From assembly GCF_003058225.1 (NCBI RefSeq), contig NZ_QBUG01000003.1:496001-560000 (forward strand): a stretch of 64,000 nucleotides of DNA, in the 5' to 3' direction. Under the pieces are notes generated by a model. That model was not told the origin of the DNA and made no database searches. It saw only the letters and a program-made list of their open reading frames with translations. The stretch comes from Promicromonospora sp. AC04. GTDB taxonomy: Bacteria; Actinomycetota; Actinomycetes; Actinomycetales; Cellulomonadaceae. The translations under genes were made by a program, and so were the position numbers. Below, piece after piece: positions 30,983 to 40,008 of the stretch (position 1 is its first letter; each line of letters starts with the position of its first letter).

Positions 30983-32353
30983 TCAGGCGGTCGCGGCGGC
31001 CGCCGCCCTCGCCGCGGCGGGCAGCGCGTCGAGGATCCGCGACACCGCGGCGTCGTCGTGCGCCGCGGACACGAACCAGGCCTCGAAGACCGACGGCGGC
31101 AGGTTGACCCCGGAGTCGAGCATCGCGTGGAACAGGGCCGTGTACCGGAAGGCCTCCTGCGCCTGGGCCTGCGCGTAGTCGCGCACCCCGGACGACGCGG
31201 CGAGCGGCCCGAAGAACACGGAGAACAGCGAGCCCGCCCGCTGTACCCGGTGCTCCACGCCCGCGGCGGTCAGCGCCTCGCCGACGGCGCCCGACAGCAC
31301 CTCGGCCACCTCGTTCACCCGGGCGTACACGGCGTCGTCGGCCAGCCGCATGGTCGCGAGACCCGAGGCGACCGCCACGGGGTTACCGGACAGCGTGCCC
31401 GCCTGGTAGACGGGCCCCAAGGGGGCCAGGTGATCCATGATCGCCGCCGCGCCGCCGAGCGCCGCCACCGGCATCCCGCCGCCGATGACCTTGCCGAACG
31501 TGAACAGGTCGGGCGTGTAGCCGGCGCCGCCGGTGGCCCGGACGGCGTCGTTCTCCAGCCCCCACCAGCCGGCCGGGCCCACGCGGAAGCCGGTGAGCAC
31601 CTCGTCCATGACGAACAGCGCGCCGTGCGCCGACGTGATCCGCCGCAGCCCCTCGTTGAACCCCTCGGCGGGCGGCACAACGCCCATGTTCGCGGGCGAC
31701 GCCTCGGTGATGACCGCTGCGATCTCGGAGCCGCGCTGTGCGAACGCCGCCTCGACGGCCGCGAGGTCGTTGTAGGGGAGCACGAGCGTCTCGGCCGCCG
31801 CGGCCTCGGTCACGCCCGCCGAACCCGGCAGCGCGAGCGTCGCGACGCCCGACCCGGCCTCGGCCAGCAGCGCGTCCACGTGCCCGTGGTAGCACCCGGC
31901 GAACTTGATGATCAGCGGCCGGCCCGTGTACCCGCGGGCGAGGCGGACCGCCGTCATCGTCGCCTCCGTGCCCGTGGAGACCAGGCGGACGCGCTCGGCG
32001 GCGGGTACCCGCCGCCGGATCTCCTCCGCGAGGTCGACCTCGGCAACCGTCGGGGCGCCGAACGACAGCCCGCGTGCGGCGGCCTCCTGCACGGCGGCGA
32101 CGACCTCGGGGTGCGCGTGCCCCAGCAGCGCGGGGCCCCACGAGCAGACCAGGTCCACGTACTCGCGCCCTGCGACGTCCGTGACGTACGGGCCGCGGGC
32201 CGAGGCGAGGAACCGCGGGTCGCCGCCCACGCTGCCGTACGCCCGGACCGGCGAGTTCACGCCGCCCGGGATCGCGCTCAGCGCGCGAACGAACGCGGCG
32301 TGGTTCGGCTCGGGGGTACGGCGCAGGCCCTGGGCCTCGATCGGTTCACTCAT
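30983..32353 (-). CDS. hemL: Glutamate-1-semialdehyde 2,1-aminomutase
   Basis: 456 residues from ATG ([20 protein letters not shown]), the usual length. A class-III aminotransferase fold: [16 protein letters not shown] at the N-terminus, [16 protein letters not shown] (phosphate binding), [22 protein letters not shown], and the PLP lysine K288 in TFGKVIGGG. It converts glutamate-1-semialdehyde to 5-aminolevulinate in the C5 pathway begun by HemA, encoded at the other end of this cluster. It follows hemB on the same strand with a 29-base gap and is the last gene of the hemC-D-B-L run. Confidence 0.96.
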   Translation of the reverse strand: MSEPIEAQGLRRTPEPNHAAFVRALSAIPGGVNSPVRAYGSVGGDPRFLASARGPYVTDVAGREYVDLVCSWGPALLGHAHPEVVAAVQEAAARGLSFGAPTVAEVDLAEEIRRRVPAAERVRLVSTGTEATMTAVRLARGYTGRPLIIKFAGCYHGHVDALLAEAGSGVATLALPGSAGVTEAAAAETLVLPYNDLAAVEAAFAQRGSEIAAVITEASPANMGVVPPAEGFNEGLRRITSAHGALFVMDEVLTGFRVGPAGWWGLENDAVRATGGAGYTPDLFTFGKVIGGGMPVAALGGAAAIMDHLAPLGPVYQAGTLSGNPVAVASGLATMRLADDAVYARVNEVAEVLSGAVGEALTAAGVEHRVQRAGSLFSVFFGPLAASSGVRDYAQAQAQEAFRYTALFHAMLDSGVNLPPSVFEAWFVSAAHDDAAVSRILDALPAAARAAAAATA

Positions 32354-32382
32354 GCTCGTCCTTCTCGGTGACTGCGGGGTAT

Positions 32383-33384
32383 TCAGCGGAGCCATTCGGC
32401 GAGCTCGAGCGCCCAGTACGTGAGGATCACGTCGGCGCCGGCGCGCTTGATGCTCGTCACCGACTCCATGATCGCCCGGTCGCGGTCGATCCAGCCGTTC
32501 GCGCCGGCCGCCTCGATCATCGCGTACTCGCCGGAGACCTGGTACGCGGCCACCGGCACGTCGCTCCGGTCCGCGACGGCGCGCAGCACGTCCAGGTACG
32601 AACCGGCCGGCTTCACCAGCACCATGTCGGCGCCCTCGGCGAGGTCCAGGTCGGCCTCGCGCAGGCCCTCGCGGCCGTTCGCGAAGTCCATCTGGTAGGT
32701 CTTGCGGTCGCCCTTGAGCTCCGAGTCCACCGCCTCGCGGAACGGGCCGAAGTACGCGCTCGCGTACTTGGCGCTGTAGGCCAGGATGCTCGTGTCGACG
32801 AAGTCCGCGTCGTCCAGCGCGTCCCGGATCATCGCGACCTGGCCGTCCATCATCCCCGAGGGCGAGATCACGTCCGCGCCCGCCTTCGCCTGCGCCACCG
32901 CCATGGAGGCGTAGCGGGCGAGCGTCGCGTCGTTGTCCACAGCCCCTGTGGACGTGAGGACGCCGCAGTGGCCATGGTCGGTGAACTCGTCGAGGCACGT
33001 GTCGGCCATCAGCACGGGGGTAGCGGCACCCGGGGCGAGACCCTCGTCGAGCACCGCCCGGGAGGCCCGCAGCGCCCGCTGCAGGATCCCGTCCGCGGCG
33101 TCGGCCTGTGAGCCGCTCGCGTCCTTGACGATGGGGATGCCGAACAGCATGACGCCGCCCAGCCCCGCGTCCCGCGCTGCCCGCACGGCCTCGACCAGGG
33201 ACTCCTCGGTGTGCTGCACCTGCCCGGGCATGCTCGTCAGCGGCGCGGGCTCGGTCAGGCCCTCCTTGACGAAGAGCGGCAGCACCAGGTCGGCGGGGTG
33301 CAGTCGCGTCTCGGCGACCAGGCGCCGCATGCCCGGTGTGGTGCGCAGACGGCGCGGCCGGTACACGATCCCGGTGGTGCTCAC
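32383..33384 (-). CDS. hemB: 5-Aminolevulinate dehydratase (porphobilinogen synthase)
   Basis: 333 residues with a GTG start ([20 protein letters not shown]) preceded by AGAGGAA six bases away; an upstream in-frame ATG gives an improbable charged extension. Family signatures are complete: [10 protein letters not shown], a metal-site region [16 protein letters not shown] (a Cys/Asp/His arrangement of the Mg-type enzyme rather than a three-Cys zinc site), both Schiff-base lysines in [15 protein letters not shown] and [13 protein letters not shown], and YQVSGEYAM. It condenses two ALA molecules to porphobilinogen. hemL follows 29 bases downstream. Confidence 0.96.
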   Translation of the reverse strand: MSTTGIVYRPRRLRTTPGMRRLVAETRLHPADLVLPLFVKEGLTEPAPLTSMPGQVQHTEESLVEAVRAARDAGLGGVMLFGIPIVKDASGSQADAADGILQRALRASRAVLDEGLAPGAATPVLMADTCLDEFTDHGHCGVLTSTGAVDNDATLARYASMAVAQAKAGADVISPSGMMDGQVAMIRDALDDADFVDTSILAYSAKYASAYFGPFREAVDSELKGDRKTYQMDFANGREGLREADLDLAEGADMVLVKPAGSYLDVLRAVADRSDVPVAAYQVSGEYAMIEAAGANGWIDRDRAIMESVTSIKRAGADVILTYWALELAEWLR

Positions 33385-33442
33385 TGTGTTTCCTCTCGAC
33401 GTACGGACTCGGTCTTGTTGGTCGTGGGCGCGATCGTCGCGA

Positions 33443-34405
33443 CTACGTGCCCGGTTCGGGCGCAACGTTCGCGCCCGCGGCGACGGCGGTGGTCACGGCA
33501 TCGGCCAGGGCCTCGTCCGTGGGCCTTCCGGCCACGGCGAGCACCGTGTGCCCGACGACTCGTGCCGTGCCGGCTGACGGCTCCCCGATCGCCACCACCC
33601 GCTGCGGGCCCAGCTGGGCCGCGACCTGGCGGGCGGCCGAGCCCGAGGTGACCACCACGACGTCGTACCGCCGCCGGAGCTCCCGGGGGATCTCGCGGGC
33701 GACCGTCCGGTAGGCCGTCACGACGTCGACGGCCCAGCCCTTGGCCACGAGCCCGGCGCGCAGCGTGTCGGACGCGAGGTCTCCGAGCGGCAGCAGGACC
33801 CGGGGCCGGGCGTCCTGCCCTGCGGGCGCGGCGGGGAACGTCTCCGCGAGCCCCGCGCCGGTGGCGACAGCGGCGACCAGGTCGACGGCGACGCCGTACC
33901 CGGCCAGCGCCTGCCGCGTGGCGGGTCCGACGGCGGCCCACCGGGCCGACCCGACGACGGCGTGCTGCGTGTCGCCCGGCGTGTCGTCCGGGGGAAAGGT
34001 AGGTGCTGCGGGATGTGTTGCGCTCAGTAGACGTTGTCTACTGTCCGCAACCGACCTCGCTGGTGTGGTCTTTCCCCGGGGCGTGTCCGAGACGTCAGGT
34101 GCGGGCGCGAGCAGGGCGTCCACGGCGTTCACGCTGGTGATCGCCACCCAGTCGTACGCGCCGTCCCGGACGCGATCGCGGGCCGCGTCGAGCTCCGCCG
34201 GGTCCTCGACGGGCGCCCGCTCGATGACCGGTGCGGCGACCGGGTCGAGCCCACGCTCGCGGAGCAGCGCGAGCAGCCCGGCGGCCCGCTCCGGGTCGCG
34301 CGCGACCAGGACGGCGGGTTGTCCGGTCGATTCGGGCCGCCCGGTTGATTCGGTGAGCCCGGACGAGCCGGGAGGTTCCGCCGCGGGCTGGTCCGACTCG
34401 GTCAC
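33443..34405 (-). CDS. hemD: Uroporphyrinogen-III synthase with an in-frame palindromic insertion
   Basis: 320 residues, GTG start ([17 protein letters not shown]) in a GTGA overlap with hemC. The first 40 residues are a low-complexity tail. The two alternating HemD lobes are visible: [20 protein letters not shown] and [16 protein letters not shown], then [52 protein letters not shown] and [16 protein letters not shown]. It cyclises hydroxymethylbilane with ring-D inversion. Between [11 protein letters not shown] and [11 protein letters not shown] lies an unusual segment ([20 protein letters not shown] and more, about residues 106-148) encoded by a palindromic DNA element; it falls in a lobe loop and keeps the frame. 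Confidence 0.9.
   Translation of the reverse strand: MTESDQPAAEPPGSSGLTESTGRPESTGQPAVLVARDPERAAGLLALLRERGLDPVAAPVIERAPVEDPAELDAARDRVRDGAYDWVAITSVNAVDALLAPAPDVSDTPRGKTTPARSVADSRQRLLSATHPAAPTFPPDDTPGDTQHAVVGSARWAAVGPATRQALAGYGVAVDLVAAVATGAGLAETFPAAPAGQDARPRVLLPLGDLASDTLRAGLVAKGWAVDVVTAYRTVAREIPRELRRRYDVVVVTSGSAARQVAAQLGPQRVVAIGEPSAGTARVVGHTVLAVAGRPTDEALADAVTTAVAAGANVAPEPGT
33989..34079. repeat. Palindromic element inserted in hemD
   Basis: An imperfect inverted repeat of about 91 bases. The core is a perfect CAGTAGAC-GTT-GTCTACTG (34024-34042), flanked by GTTGCG/CGCAAC arms and ending in GGGGAAAG/CTTTCCCC about 34 bases out on each side, equal arm lengths. It is translated in frame within hemD. 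It looks like a mobile palindromic unit rather than a regulatory hairpin. Confidence 0.75.
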
Positions 34406-35469
34406 GCCTTCTCCGGGACGGTCGCGCTCAGCGGTGCGAGCCGCTCGGCGCCGTCGGCCAGCAGGTGCTCGGCGACGGAGATGCCCAGCGCGCGGGCGGC
34501 GTCGTCGAGGACCTCGGGGGCGACGTCCTGGGAGAGGAGTGTTTCCCCGCGGCGCGACATCTCCTCGGAGCCGTCCACGGCGGCTACCACGGACCGCAGC
34601 TCGAGGACGGTGCCGACCCCTTTGACAGCCCCAGGGCGCAACGTGGCGTGCGCACCGACCGGGGCGGCGCAGCCGGCCTCCAGCCGCGCCAGCACGGCCC
34701 GCTCGGCGAGGACCGCGAGGCGGGTCGGACGGTGGTCGAGCAGGTGGATCGCCTCGGCGAGGTCGGGTACCTGGGGCGCCGCGCCGGCGTCGGACACGAT
34801 GTCGGCCGTGCGAACCTCCACGGCGAGCGCGCCCTGCCCGGGCGCGGGGGCGACGACGTCGACGTCGAGCACCTCGCTGATCACCTCGGTGCGGCCCAGG
34901 CGCGCCAGGCCCGCGTAGGCGAGGACAACGGCGTCGAGGTCGGCGTCGGGGCCGAGCGCTCGGTCGAGGCGGGTGCCGACGTTGCCGCGGATGTCGACGA
35001 CGTCCAGGTCCGGCCGGGCGGCGCGGATCTGAGCGGCCCGGCGGGGCGAGCCCGTGCCGACCCTTGCGTTGTGCCCGAGCGTGGCGAGGGTGAGCCCGTC
35101 GCGCGCGCACAGGGCGTCGCGCGGGTCCTCGCGCTCGGGGGTCACGAACGTGAGGCCGGGTGCGGGGGCGGTCGGGAGGTCCTTGAGGGAGTGGACGGCG
35201 ACGTCGCAGCGGCCGTCCAGCAACGCCTCGCGCAGCGCCGTCACGAAGACGCCGGTACCGCCGAGGCTCGCGAGGCTCCCGGTCTTGACGTCGCCCTCGG
35301 TCCTGATGTGCACCAGCTCGACCGGCCGGCCGGTCAGTTCCTCCAGGCGCCGGGCCACCAGACCGCTCTGGGTGGTGGCAAGGGCGCTCGCGCGGGTGCC
35401 GAGACGGATCGGCGTGGCGTCGCCCTGGGCGCTTCCGGAGGTGCTGACGGACAGGGGGGTCGGGGTCAC
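34402..35469 (-). CDS. hemC: Porphobilinogen deaminase (hydroxymethylbilane synthase)
   Basis: 355 residues from a GTG (VTPTPLSVSTSGSAQGDATP) with GGAGA about nine bases upstream; an in-frame start 22 codons earlier lacks a ribosome site. Signatures: IRLGTRASALATTQSGLVA, HIRTEGDVKTGSL, VAVHSLKDLPT, GTGSPRRAAQIRA, VDIRGNVGTRLDR, and the dipyrromethane cofactor attachment Cys267 in EAGCAAPVGAHA. It polymerises four porphobilinogen units. The stop overlaps the hemD start. Upstream lies a 271-base gap to hemY that contains a Fic-like remnant instead of another haem gene. Confidence 0.95.
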   Translation of the reverse strand: MTPTPLSVSTSGSAQGDATPIRLGTRASALATTQSGLVARRLEELTGRPVELVHIRTEGDVKTGSLASLGGTGVFVTALREALLDGRCDVAVHSLKDLPTAPAPGLTFVTPEREDPRDALCARDGLTLATLGHNARVGTGSPRRAAQIRAARPDLDVVDIRGNVGTRLDRALGPDADLDAVVLAYAGLARLGRTEVISEVLDVDVVAPAPGQGALAVEVRTADIVSDAGAAPQVPDLAEAIHLLDHRPTRLAVLAERAVLARLEAGCAAPVGAHATLRPGAVKGVGTVLELRSVVAAVDGSEEMSRRGETLLSQDVAPEVLDDAARALGISVAEHLLADGAERLAPLSATVPEKA

Positions 35470-35575
35470 CAACCCAGTCTCCACCCGAACCCCCGCCGGG
35501 AGGAAACCCGAACGTGCCCGCCGGGCCGATCTCACAGGGTTGCTGGCGGGCTGTCAGAACGCTGACCACCTTGGC

Positions 35576-35728
35576 ATGAACGACATGGCGGCACAGCGCG
35601 CACTGGGTCAGCTCGCCGAAGCGGGCGTGCTCGAGGAGCGCACCGGGCTGAGGCGCAACCGCGTGTGGCAGCACGCGGGGATCCTGCGCCTCCTGGACGC
35701 TTACGCTCAGCGGCTCCGCCGGGGCTGA
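35576..35728 (+). pseudogene. Remnant of a Fic-family protein C-terminus
   Basis: The plus frame reads MNDMAAQRALGQLAEAGVLE, then ERTGLRRNRVWQHAGI and ILRLLDAYAQRLRRG before a stop. This matches the C-terminal winged-helix of stand-alone Fic proteins (xAxRALxxLxxAGVLxExTGxxRNRxWxxxxILxLLDxFAxR). No Fic core (HPFxxGNG) is present upstream, which is hemC in antisense, so only about 50 codons survive. It is probably a decayed insertion between hemC and hemY; expression as a small DNA-binding protein cannot be excluded. Confidence 0.6.
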
Positions 35729-35740
35729 TCGGCGGTCGAT

Positions 35741-37144
35741 TCAGCCGAGCTCCCCGAGCCGTTCGGCTGTGCGCCCGGCGTGCCCGACGATCGCCGCGAG
35801 GCCCGTCCCTGCGATCCAGCCGCCCGTCACGTCGAGGCTCGGTTCGGCCAGGACGGCCTCCTCGAACTGCTTGATCGTGGCCCGGTAGGCCGGCGTCGGC
35901 GGGGGCAGCGCGCCGTCCCAGCGCTGGTGCAGGCTGTCCCGTACGAGGCCGGTCAGGTCGACGCCGAGCAGCGCCGACGCGTCGCGGGCTGCCTCCTCGG
36001 CCGTGGGCTCCGGCGTCGGCTCGCCGATACGGCCGTAGCTGAGGCGCACCACGTGCCACCCCGGCCCGACGGCGTCGTGCACCCGCCGGGCCAGCCACGG
36101 CCACTTCGCGGTCGCGTGGGTCAGCGCCTTGGCGCGCACCTCGCCCGGCGTCGTGCCCGGGGCGACGAGCATCCCCGAACCGCGCGGTGCGGCGTCCAGC
36201 TCGGGCGCCTCCAGGAGCAGCGTGACCAGGCGGATGTCCGCGCCGCGCTCAGGGGCGGGCGGCGGGGCAAGCTCATCCGACAACGCGGGCGCGAGCTCGG
36301 CATGGGTGGCCAGTACCAGACGCGGCGCACGCAACCCCAGGCCATCCTCGGTGCGCACCAGCCAGTGGTTCCCGGCCGTGCGGTCTACGCCGACCACGCG
36401 CGCTCCAAGTCGCACGTCCAGCCGCTCCACCAGCGTGTTCACCAGCGCATGGATGCCGCCGTCGATCCCGCGCACCGCCGACCCCGGGGGCGCCGCCGCC
36501 CGGAGCGACGCCACGGCCCGCGACAGCGACCCGGTCCGTGCATACGCATCCAGCAGCCCGGGTGCGACGGCGGCGACGTCGAGCCGGTCGAGCGGGGTCG
36601 AGTGCACCCCGGCCGCGACGGGGGTGACCAGCCGGTCCGCCACCCGGGACCCGAGCCGCGACCGCGCGAACGTCCCGAGGTCGGTGGTGTCGACGAACCG
36701 CGACGGCAGCACCCGGTCCAGCGAGCCGCGCAGCACGCCCGGCCAGCCGATCGCGCGCCGCACGTCCGCCGCCCACGGCCGCGACGGGATCCCCAGGACA
36801 CCCGCGGCCGGCAGCGGGAACGCGCGCCCGGCTGCATAACCCCAGGCGGAGAGCCCGGCGGGCGCCTCGACGGTCAGCCCGAGCTCCTCGGCCAGCCGCT
36901 CGACGGCGTCGCCCCGCACCGCGAACGACTCCGCCCCGAGGTCCAGCGGCACACCCGGCAGCGACGAAAACGACCCGCCCCGGATCGGCCCGCCCGCCCG
37001 GCCGGCCGCCTCCAGCACGACCACGCCCAGCCCCCTGGCCGCGAGCCTGTGCGCCGCGACGAGCCCCCCGATCCCGGCCCCGACGACGACGGCGTCGACG
37101 GCCTCGGTCGGCCCGCTCACCGGGAACTCATCGCAGCTGACCAT
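35741..37144 (-). CDS. hemY: Protoporphyrinogen/coproporphyrinogen oxidase
   Basis: 467 residues from ATG (MVSCDEFPVSGPTEAVDAVV); a GTG nine codons in is an alternative start, and neither has a strong ribosome site. The N-terminal FAD-binding motif VVVGAGIGGLVAAHRLA is followed by VVVLEAAGRAGG, VPLDLGAESFAVRG, TPVAAGVHSTPLDRLD and a C-terminal FAD motif VTGGWIAGTGLAAIVGHA. In actinobacteria this oxygen-dependent enzyme (CgoX) oxidises coproporphyrinogen III in the coproporphyrin-dependent branch. It lies 106 bases downstream of hemE on the same strand. The expected hemQ is not adjacent. Confidence 0.94.
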   Translation of the reverse strand: MVSCDEFPVSGPTEAVDAVVVGAGIGGLVAAHRLAARGLGVVVLEAAGRAGGPIRGGSFSSLPGVPLDLGAESFAVRGDAVERLAEELGLTVEAPAGLSAWGYAAGRAFPLPAAGVLGIPSRPWAADVRRAIGWPGVLRGSLDRVLPSRFVDTTDLGTFARSRLGSRVADRLVTPVAAGVHSTPLDRLDVAAVAPGLLDAYARTGSLSRAVASLRAAAPPGSAVRGIDGGIHALVNTLVERLDVRLGARVVGVDRTAGNHWLVRTEDGLGLRAPRLVLATHAELAPALSDELAPPPAPERGADIRLVTLLLEAPELDAAPRGSGMLVAPGTTPGEVRAKALTHATAKWPWLARRVHDAVGPGWHVVRLSYGRIGEPTPEPTAEEAARDASALLGVDLTGLVRDSLHQRWDGALPPPTPAYRATIKQFEEAVLAEPSLDVTGGWIAGTGLAAIVGHAGRTAERLGELG

Positions 37145-37250
37145 GCGGTTACTGCGAGAAACGGCCCAGATCCCGTAGCAAGTGCATGGTCAACGATCGG
37201 CGCCCGGCCGGCGATCGCGACACCGGCCGCGGCTGAGCCCGCCGAGCAGG

Positions 37251-38336
37251 TCACAACGAGTGCACCAGCTCGACCACGCGGGTCAGCACCGTCGGGTCTG
37301 TCTCCGGCGGCACGCCGTGGCCGAGGTTTACCACGTGCCCGGGCGCCTTGAGCCCGCGGGAGACCACGTCCCGGACGTGCACCTCCAGCACGTCCCAGGG
37401 CGCGGCGAGCAGCGCGGGGTCGATGTTCCCCTGCAGGGGCACGCCGGGCAGCAGCGCGGCGGCCTCGTCGAGCGGCGTCCGGTAGTCGACGCCAACCGCG
37501 TGGTCGGCGATCCCCGCGGCGACCAGGACCGAACGCATGGCGGGCAGCAGGTGGCCCGTGCCGGTACCGAAGTGGATGCCCGGCACGCCGGTGTCCGCGA
37601 CGTGGGCCAGCGCCCGCGCGGAGGACCCGGCGACCCGCGAGGTGTAGTCCGCCAGCGAGAGCGACCCGGCCCAGGAGTCGAACAGCTGCACCGCGCTCGC
37701 CCCCGCCTCGACCTGCGCCCGGAGGAACGCCCCGGTGAGGTCGGCGGTCCAGGTCACGAGCGCGTCCCACGTCGCGGGGTCGGCGTGCATCAGGGTGCGC
37801 GCGGCCAGATGGTCGCGCGAGGGCCGGCCCTCCACCAGGTACGCCGCGAGCGTGAACGGCGCGCCGCCGAAGCCGATGAGCGGCGTCGACCCCAGCTCCG
37901 CGACGGTCAGCGCAACGGCCTCCCGGATCGGGTCCAGGGCAGCGGGGTCCAGGGTCCGGGACACGAGCCGGGCGACGTCGTCGGCGGTGCGGTACGGCTG
38001 GTCCATCACCGGGCCCACCCCGGGCGCGATGTCCACGCCGACGCCGGCCAGCTTGAGCGGCACCACGATGTCGGAGAAGAAGACCGCTGCGTCCACCCCG
38101 TGCCGGCGGACGGGCTGGAGCGTGATCTCGGCTGCGAGCTCCGGCCGCAGGCAGGACTCGAGCATCCCGACGCCCTCCCGCACCGCGCGGTACTCGGGCA
38201 GGGACCGGCCGGCCTGGCGCATGAACCAGACGGGCGTGCGGCCAGGACGTTCACCCCTCAGGGCCTGCACCAGGGGTGCGGCAGAGGTCCGCCCGTCGGC
38301 GAGCGGATGAGCGGGGGCGATCGTGGTGGACTTCAC
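37251..38336 (-). CDS. hemE: Uroporphyrinogen decarboxylase
   Basis: 361 residues with a GTG start (VKSTTIAPAHPLADGRTSAA) preceded by GGGAAG; an upstream in-frame ATG would extend into hemA. Signatures: PVWFMRQAGRSLPEYR (substrate-binding Arg pair), FFSDIVVPLKLAGV (catalytic Asp), FGGAPFTLAAYLVEG, QLFDSWAGSLS and a C-terminal LQGNIDPALL and NLGHGVPPETDP. It decarboxylates uroporphyrinogen III to coproporphyrinogen III. It is divergent from hemA with only 49 bases between start codons, then followed by hemY. Confidence 0.96.
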   Translation of the reverse strand: MKSTTIAPAHPLADGRTSAAPLVQALRGERPGRTPVWFMRQAGRSLPEYRAVREGVGMLESCLRPELAAEITLQPVRRHGVDAAVFFSDIVVPLKLAGVGVDIAPGVGPVMDQPYRTADDVARLVSRTLDPAALDPIREAVALTVAELGSTPLIGFGGAPFTLAAYLVEGRPSRDHLAARTLMHADPATWDALVTWTADLTGAFLRAQVEAGASAVQLFDSWAGSLSLADYTSRVAGSSARALAHVADTGVPGIHFGTGTGHLLPAMRSVLVAAGIADHAVGVDYRTPLDEAAALLPGVPLQGNIDPALLAAPWDVLEVHVRDVVSRGLKAPGHVVNLGHGVPPETDPTVLTRVVELVHSL

Positions 38337-38385
38337 GCTTCCCGATTCTGCCCTGCCGGGCCGCGGTGCATAAAGTTGGGGCACT
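38337..38385. promoter_or_regulatory. Short divergent promoter region hemE/hemA
   Basis: 49 bases between the two GTG starts. TAAAGT lies nine bases before the hemA GTG on the plus strand, and CAGAAT about eight bases before the hemE GTG on the minus strand, so both transcripts would have very short or no leaders and the two promoters must overlap. This would co-regulate entry (hemA) and mid-pathway (hemE). Confidence 0.5.
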
Positions 38386-39864
38386 GTGGTTCTCCTCTCC
38401 CTCACCGCCAGCCACCGCGAGCTCGATCTCGACGCGCTGGAACGCCTGTCCACGGGTTCGTCGTCAGTGGGTCGCGTCGTCGTCGGTACGTGCGGCCCCG
38501 TCGCGGGCGCCGTGGTGATCTCGACGTGCAACCGCTTCGAGCTCTACCTCGACGTCGACGCGCCGCTGAGCGGCGACAGCGTGCGGCACGCGACGCGCCA
38601 CGTGGCCGAGCTCGTGGCCCACGCGTCGGGCGTGACCGGCGACGTCGCCGCCCGCAGCTTCACCGTCCGCACCGGCCCGGAGGTCACGGAGCACCTGTTC
38701 GCCGTGGCGTCGGGCCTCGACGCGATGGTCGTGGGCGAACGGGAGATCGCTGGCCAGGTGAAGCGCTCGCTGGCGGAGGCCCGCGAGCAGGAGACCACCT
38801 CCAAGACGCTCGAGCTGCTCTTCCAGACGGCATCGCGCACCTCCAAGCGCGTCGGTACGGACACCGAGCTCGGCGCCGCGGGGCGGTCCGTCGTCGCGCT
38901 CGCGCTGGACCTCGCCGAGCGCGAGCTGCCGCCGTGGGACGGCACCCGCGCTGTGCTCATCGGCACCGGCTCGTACGCGGGCGCGTCCGTAGCGGCCCTG
39001 CGGGCGCGCGGCTGCGAGGACATCCGCGTCTACTCGCAGTCCGGCCGCGCCGAGACCTTCGCCGAGTCGCACGGCGTGCAGCCGGTGGCCTCGCTCGTCG
39101 AGGCGCTGGCCGACGCCGACCTCGTGGTCAGCTGCAGCGGCGCTCGCGGCCGCGCGCTCGCGGCGCAGGCCGGGCCGGAGGACGAGCGGCTGAGCGACAT
39201 GGTGGCCGGGAACTTCGGCGGCCAGACGGCGCTGCCCGGCCTGGTGAGCGAGGCCGGCCCCGAGGCGAGCCTGGGCCACGTGCTCGACGCCGCCGCACTG
39301 GTGCGGGCGCGGGAACGTGCAGCGGACCGGGCGGGCGACGAGCCGGAGCCCCGCCCGCTCGTGATCCTGGACCTTGCCCTGCACCGCGACGTCGACCCGC
39401 GGGTCGCCGACGTGGAGGGCGTGCTGCTCTTCGACCTCGCCACGCTGAAGGCGCACGCGCCCGCGGTGGCGCGCGACGTCGTCGCGCAGGCGCAGGGCAT
39501 CGTGGACGCCGCCGCCCAGCGCTTCGAGGAGACGCGCCTGGGCCGGGAGGCCGACGCCGCGGTGGTCGCCCTGCTGGACGAGGCGGAGGTCCGGGTGGTG
39601 GCCGAGATCGACGCCGCCGTCGCCCGGCTCACCGACGAGCTCGCCGCGCGCGGCGAGCCCGCCCCGGACGAGTCCGACGTCGACGTCATCGCCCACGACG
39701 TGCGCAGGCGGGTGCATGCCGAGCTGCACGACAAGATCGTCGCCGTCCGCGCGAGGGCCACCGCCGAGGCGCGGGCCACGGAGGCCGCGCTCGTCCAGGG
39801 CGCCGAGGCCCTCACGATGGAGATGTCCACCCAGCGAGACGCCGGCCCTTCGGCCCGCCGATAA
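38386..39864 (+). CDS. hemA: Glutamyl-tRNA reductase
   Basis: 492 residues with a GTG start (VVLLSLTASHRELDLDALER). The N-terminal catalytic domain has Cys48 in VISTCNRFELY and the SGLDAMVVGEREIAGQVK tRNA-contact segment. An NADPH-binding domain (AVLIGTGSYAGASVAALRAR, about 185-300) and a helical dimerisation domain follow. Near residues 260-300 the family's EDRL-type region is extended (ARGRALAAQAGPEDERLSDM). The long C-terminus (ARATAEARATEAALVQGAEAL) exceeds the usual 420-450 residues, as in many actinobacteria. It commits glutamate to ALA; HemL, encoded at 30983-32353, is its partner enzyme. Confidence 0.95.
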   Translation: MVLLSLTASHRELDLDALERLSTGSSSVGRVVVGTCGPVAGAVVISTCNRFELYLDVDAPLSGDSVRHATRHVAELVAHASGVTGDVAARSFTVRTGPEVTEHLFAVASGLDAMVVGEREIAGQVKRSLAEAREQETTSKTLELLFQTASRTSKRVGTDTELGAAGRSVVALALDLAERELPPWDGTRAVLIGTGSYAGASVAALRARGCEDIRVYSQSGRAETFAESHGVQPVASLVEALADADLVVSCSGARGRALAAQAGPEDERLSDMVAGNFGGQTALPGLVSEAGPEASLGHVLDAAALVRARERAADRAGDEPEPRPLVILDLALHRDVDPRVADVEGVLLFDLATLKAHAPAVARDVVAQAQGIVDAAAQRFEETRLGREADAAVVALLDEAEVRVVAEIDAAVARLTDELAARGEPAPDESDVDVIAHDVRRRVHAELHDKIVAVRARATAEARATEAALVQGAEALTMEMSTQRDAGPSARR

Positions 39865-40008
39865 CGCTCCCGCGATAACTAACGGAACAAGCCGGACGGA
39901 CCGCGTTTCAGGGTCCAATTCGGTCATCGTTACACAATCGTTACTAGGGTGATTTTATTCACCCGGGGGTGAAGACTAAGTTCGGGGGCTCAAGGACCGA
40001 ACGCGCAT
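39865..40008 (+). promoter_or_regulatory. Upstream region of surface protein 1 with GTTAC direct repeat
   Basis: An 18-base motif TCGTTACACAATCGTTAC (39927-39944) contains two GTTAC units 11 bases apart. The same layout precedes the second surface protein at 41725-41742 (14 of 18 identical). An 11-bp-period direct repeat of this type resembles MtrA-like OmpR boxes. A GGGTGA-TTTTAT-TCACCC hairpin follows directly, then a 50-base leader. Confidence 0.55.

Noticed and set aside
34024-34042. CAGTAGAC-GTT-GTCTACTG as a regulator binding site or internal hemD terminator
   Set aside because: It is the core of a longer symmetric element lying in coding sequence; no start or promoter lies nearby.
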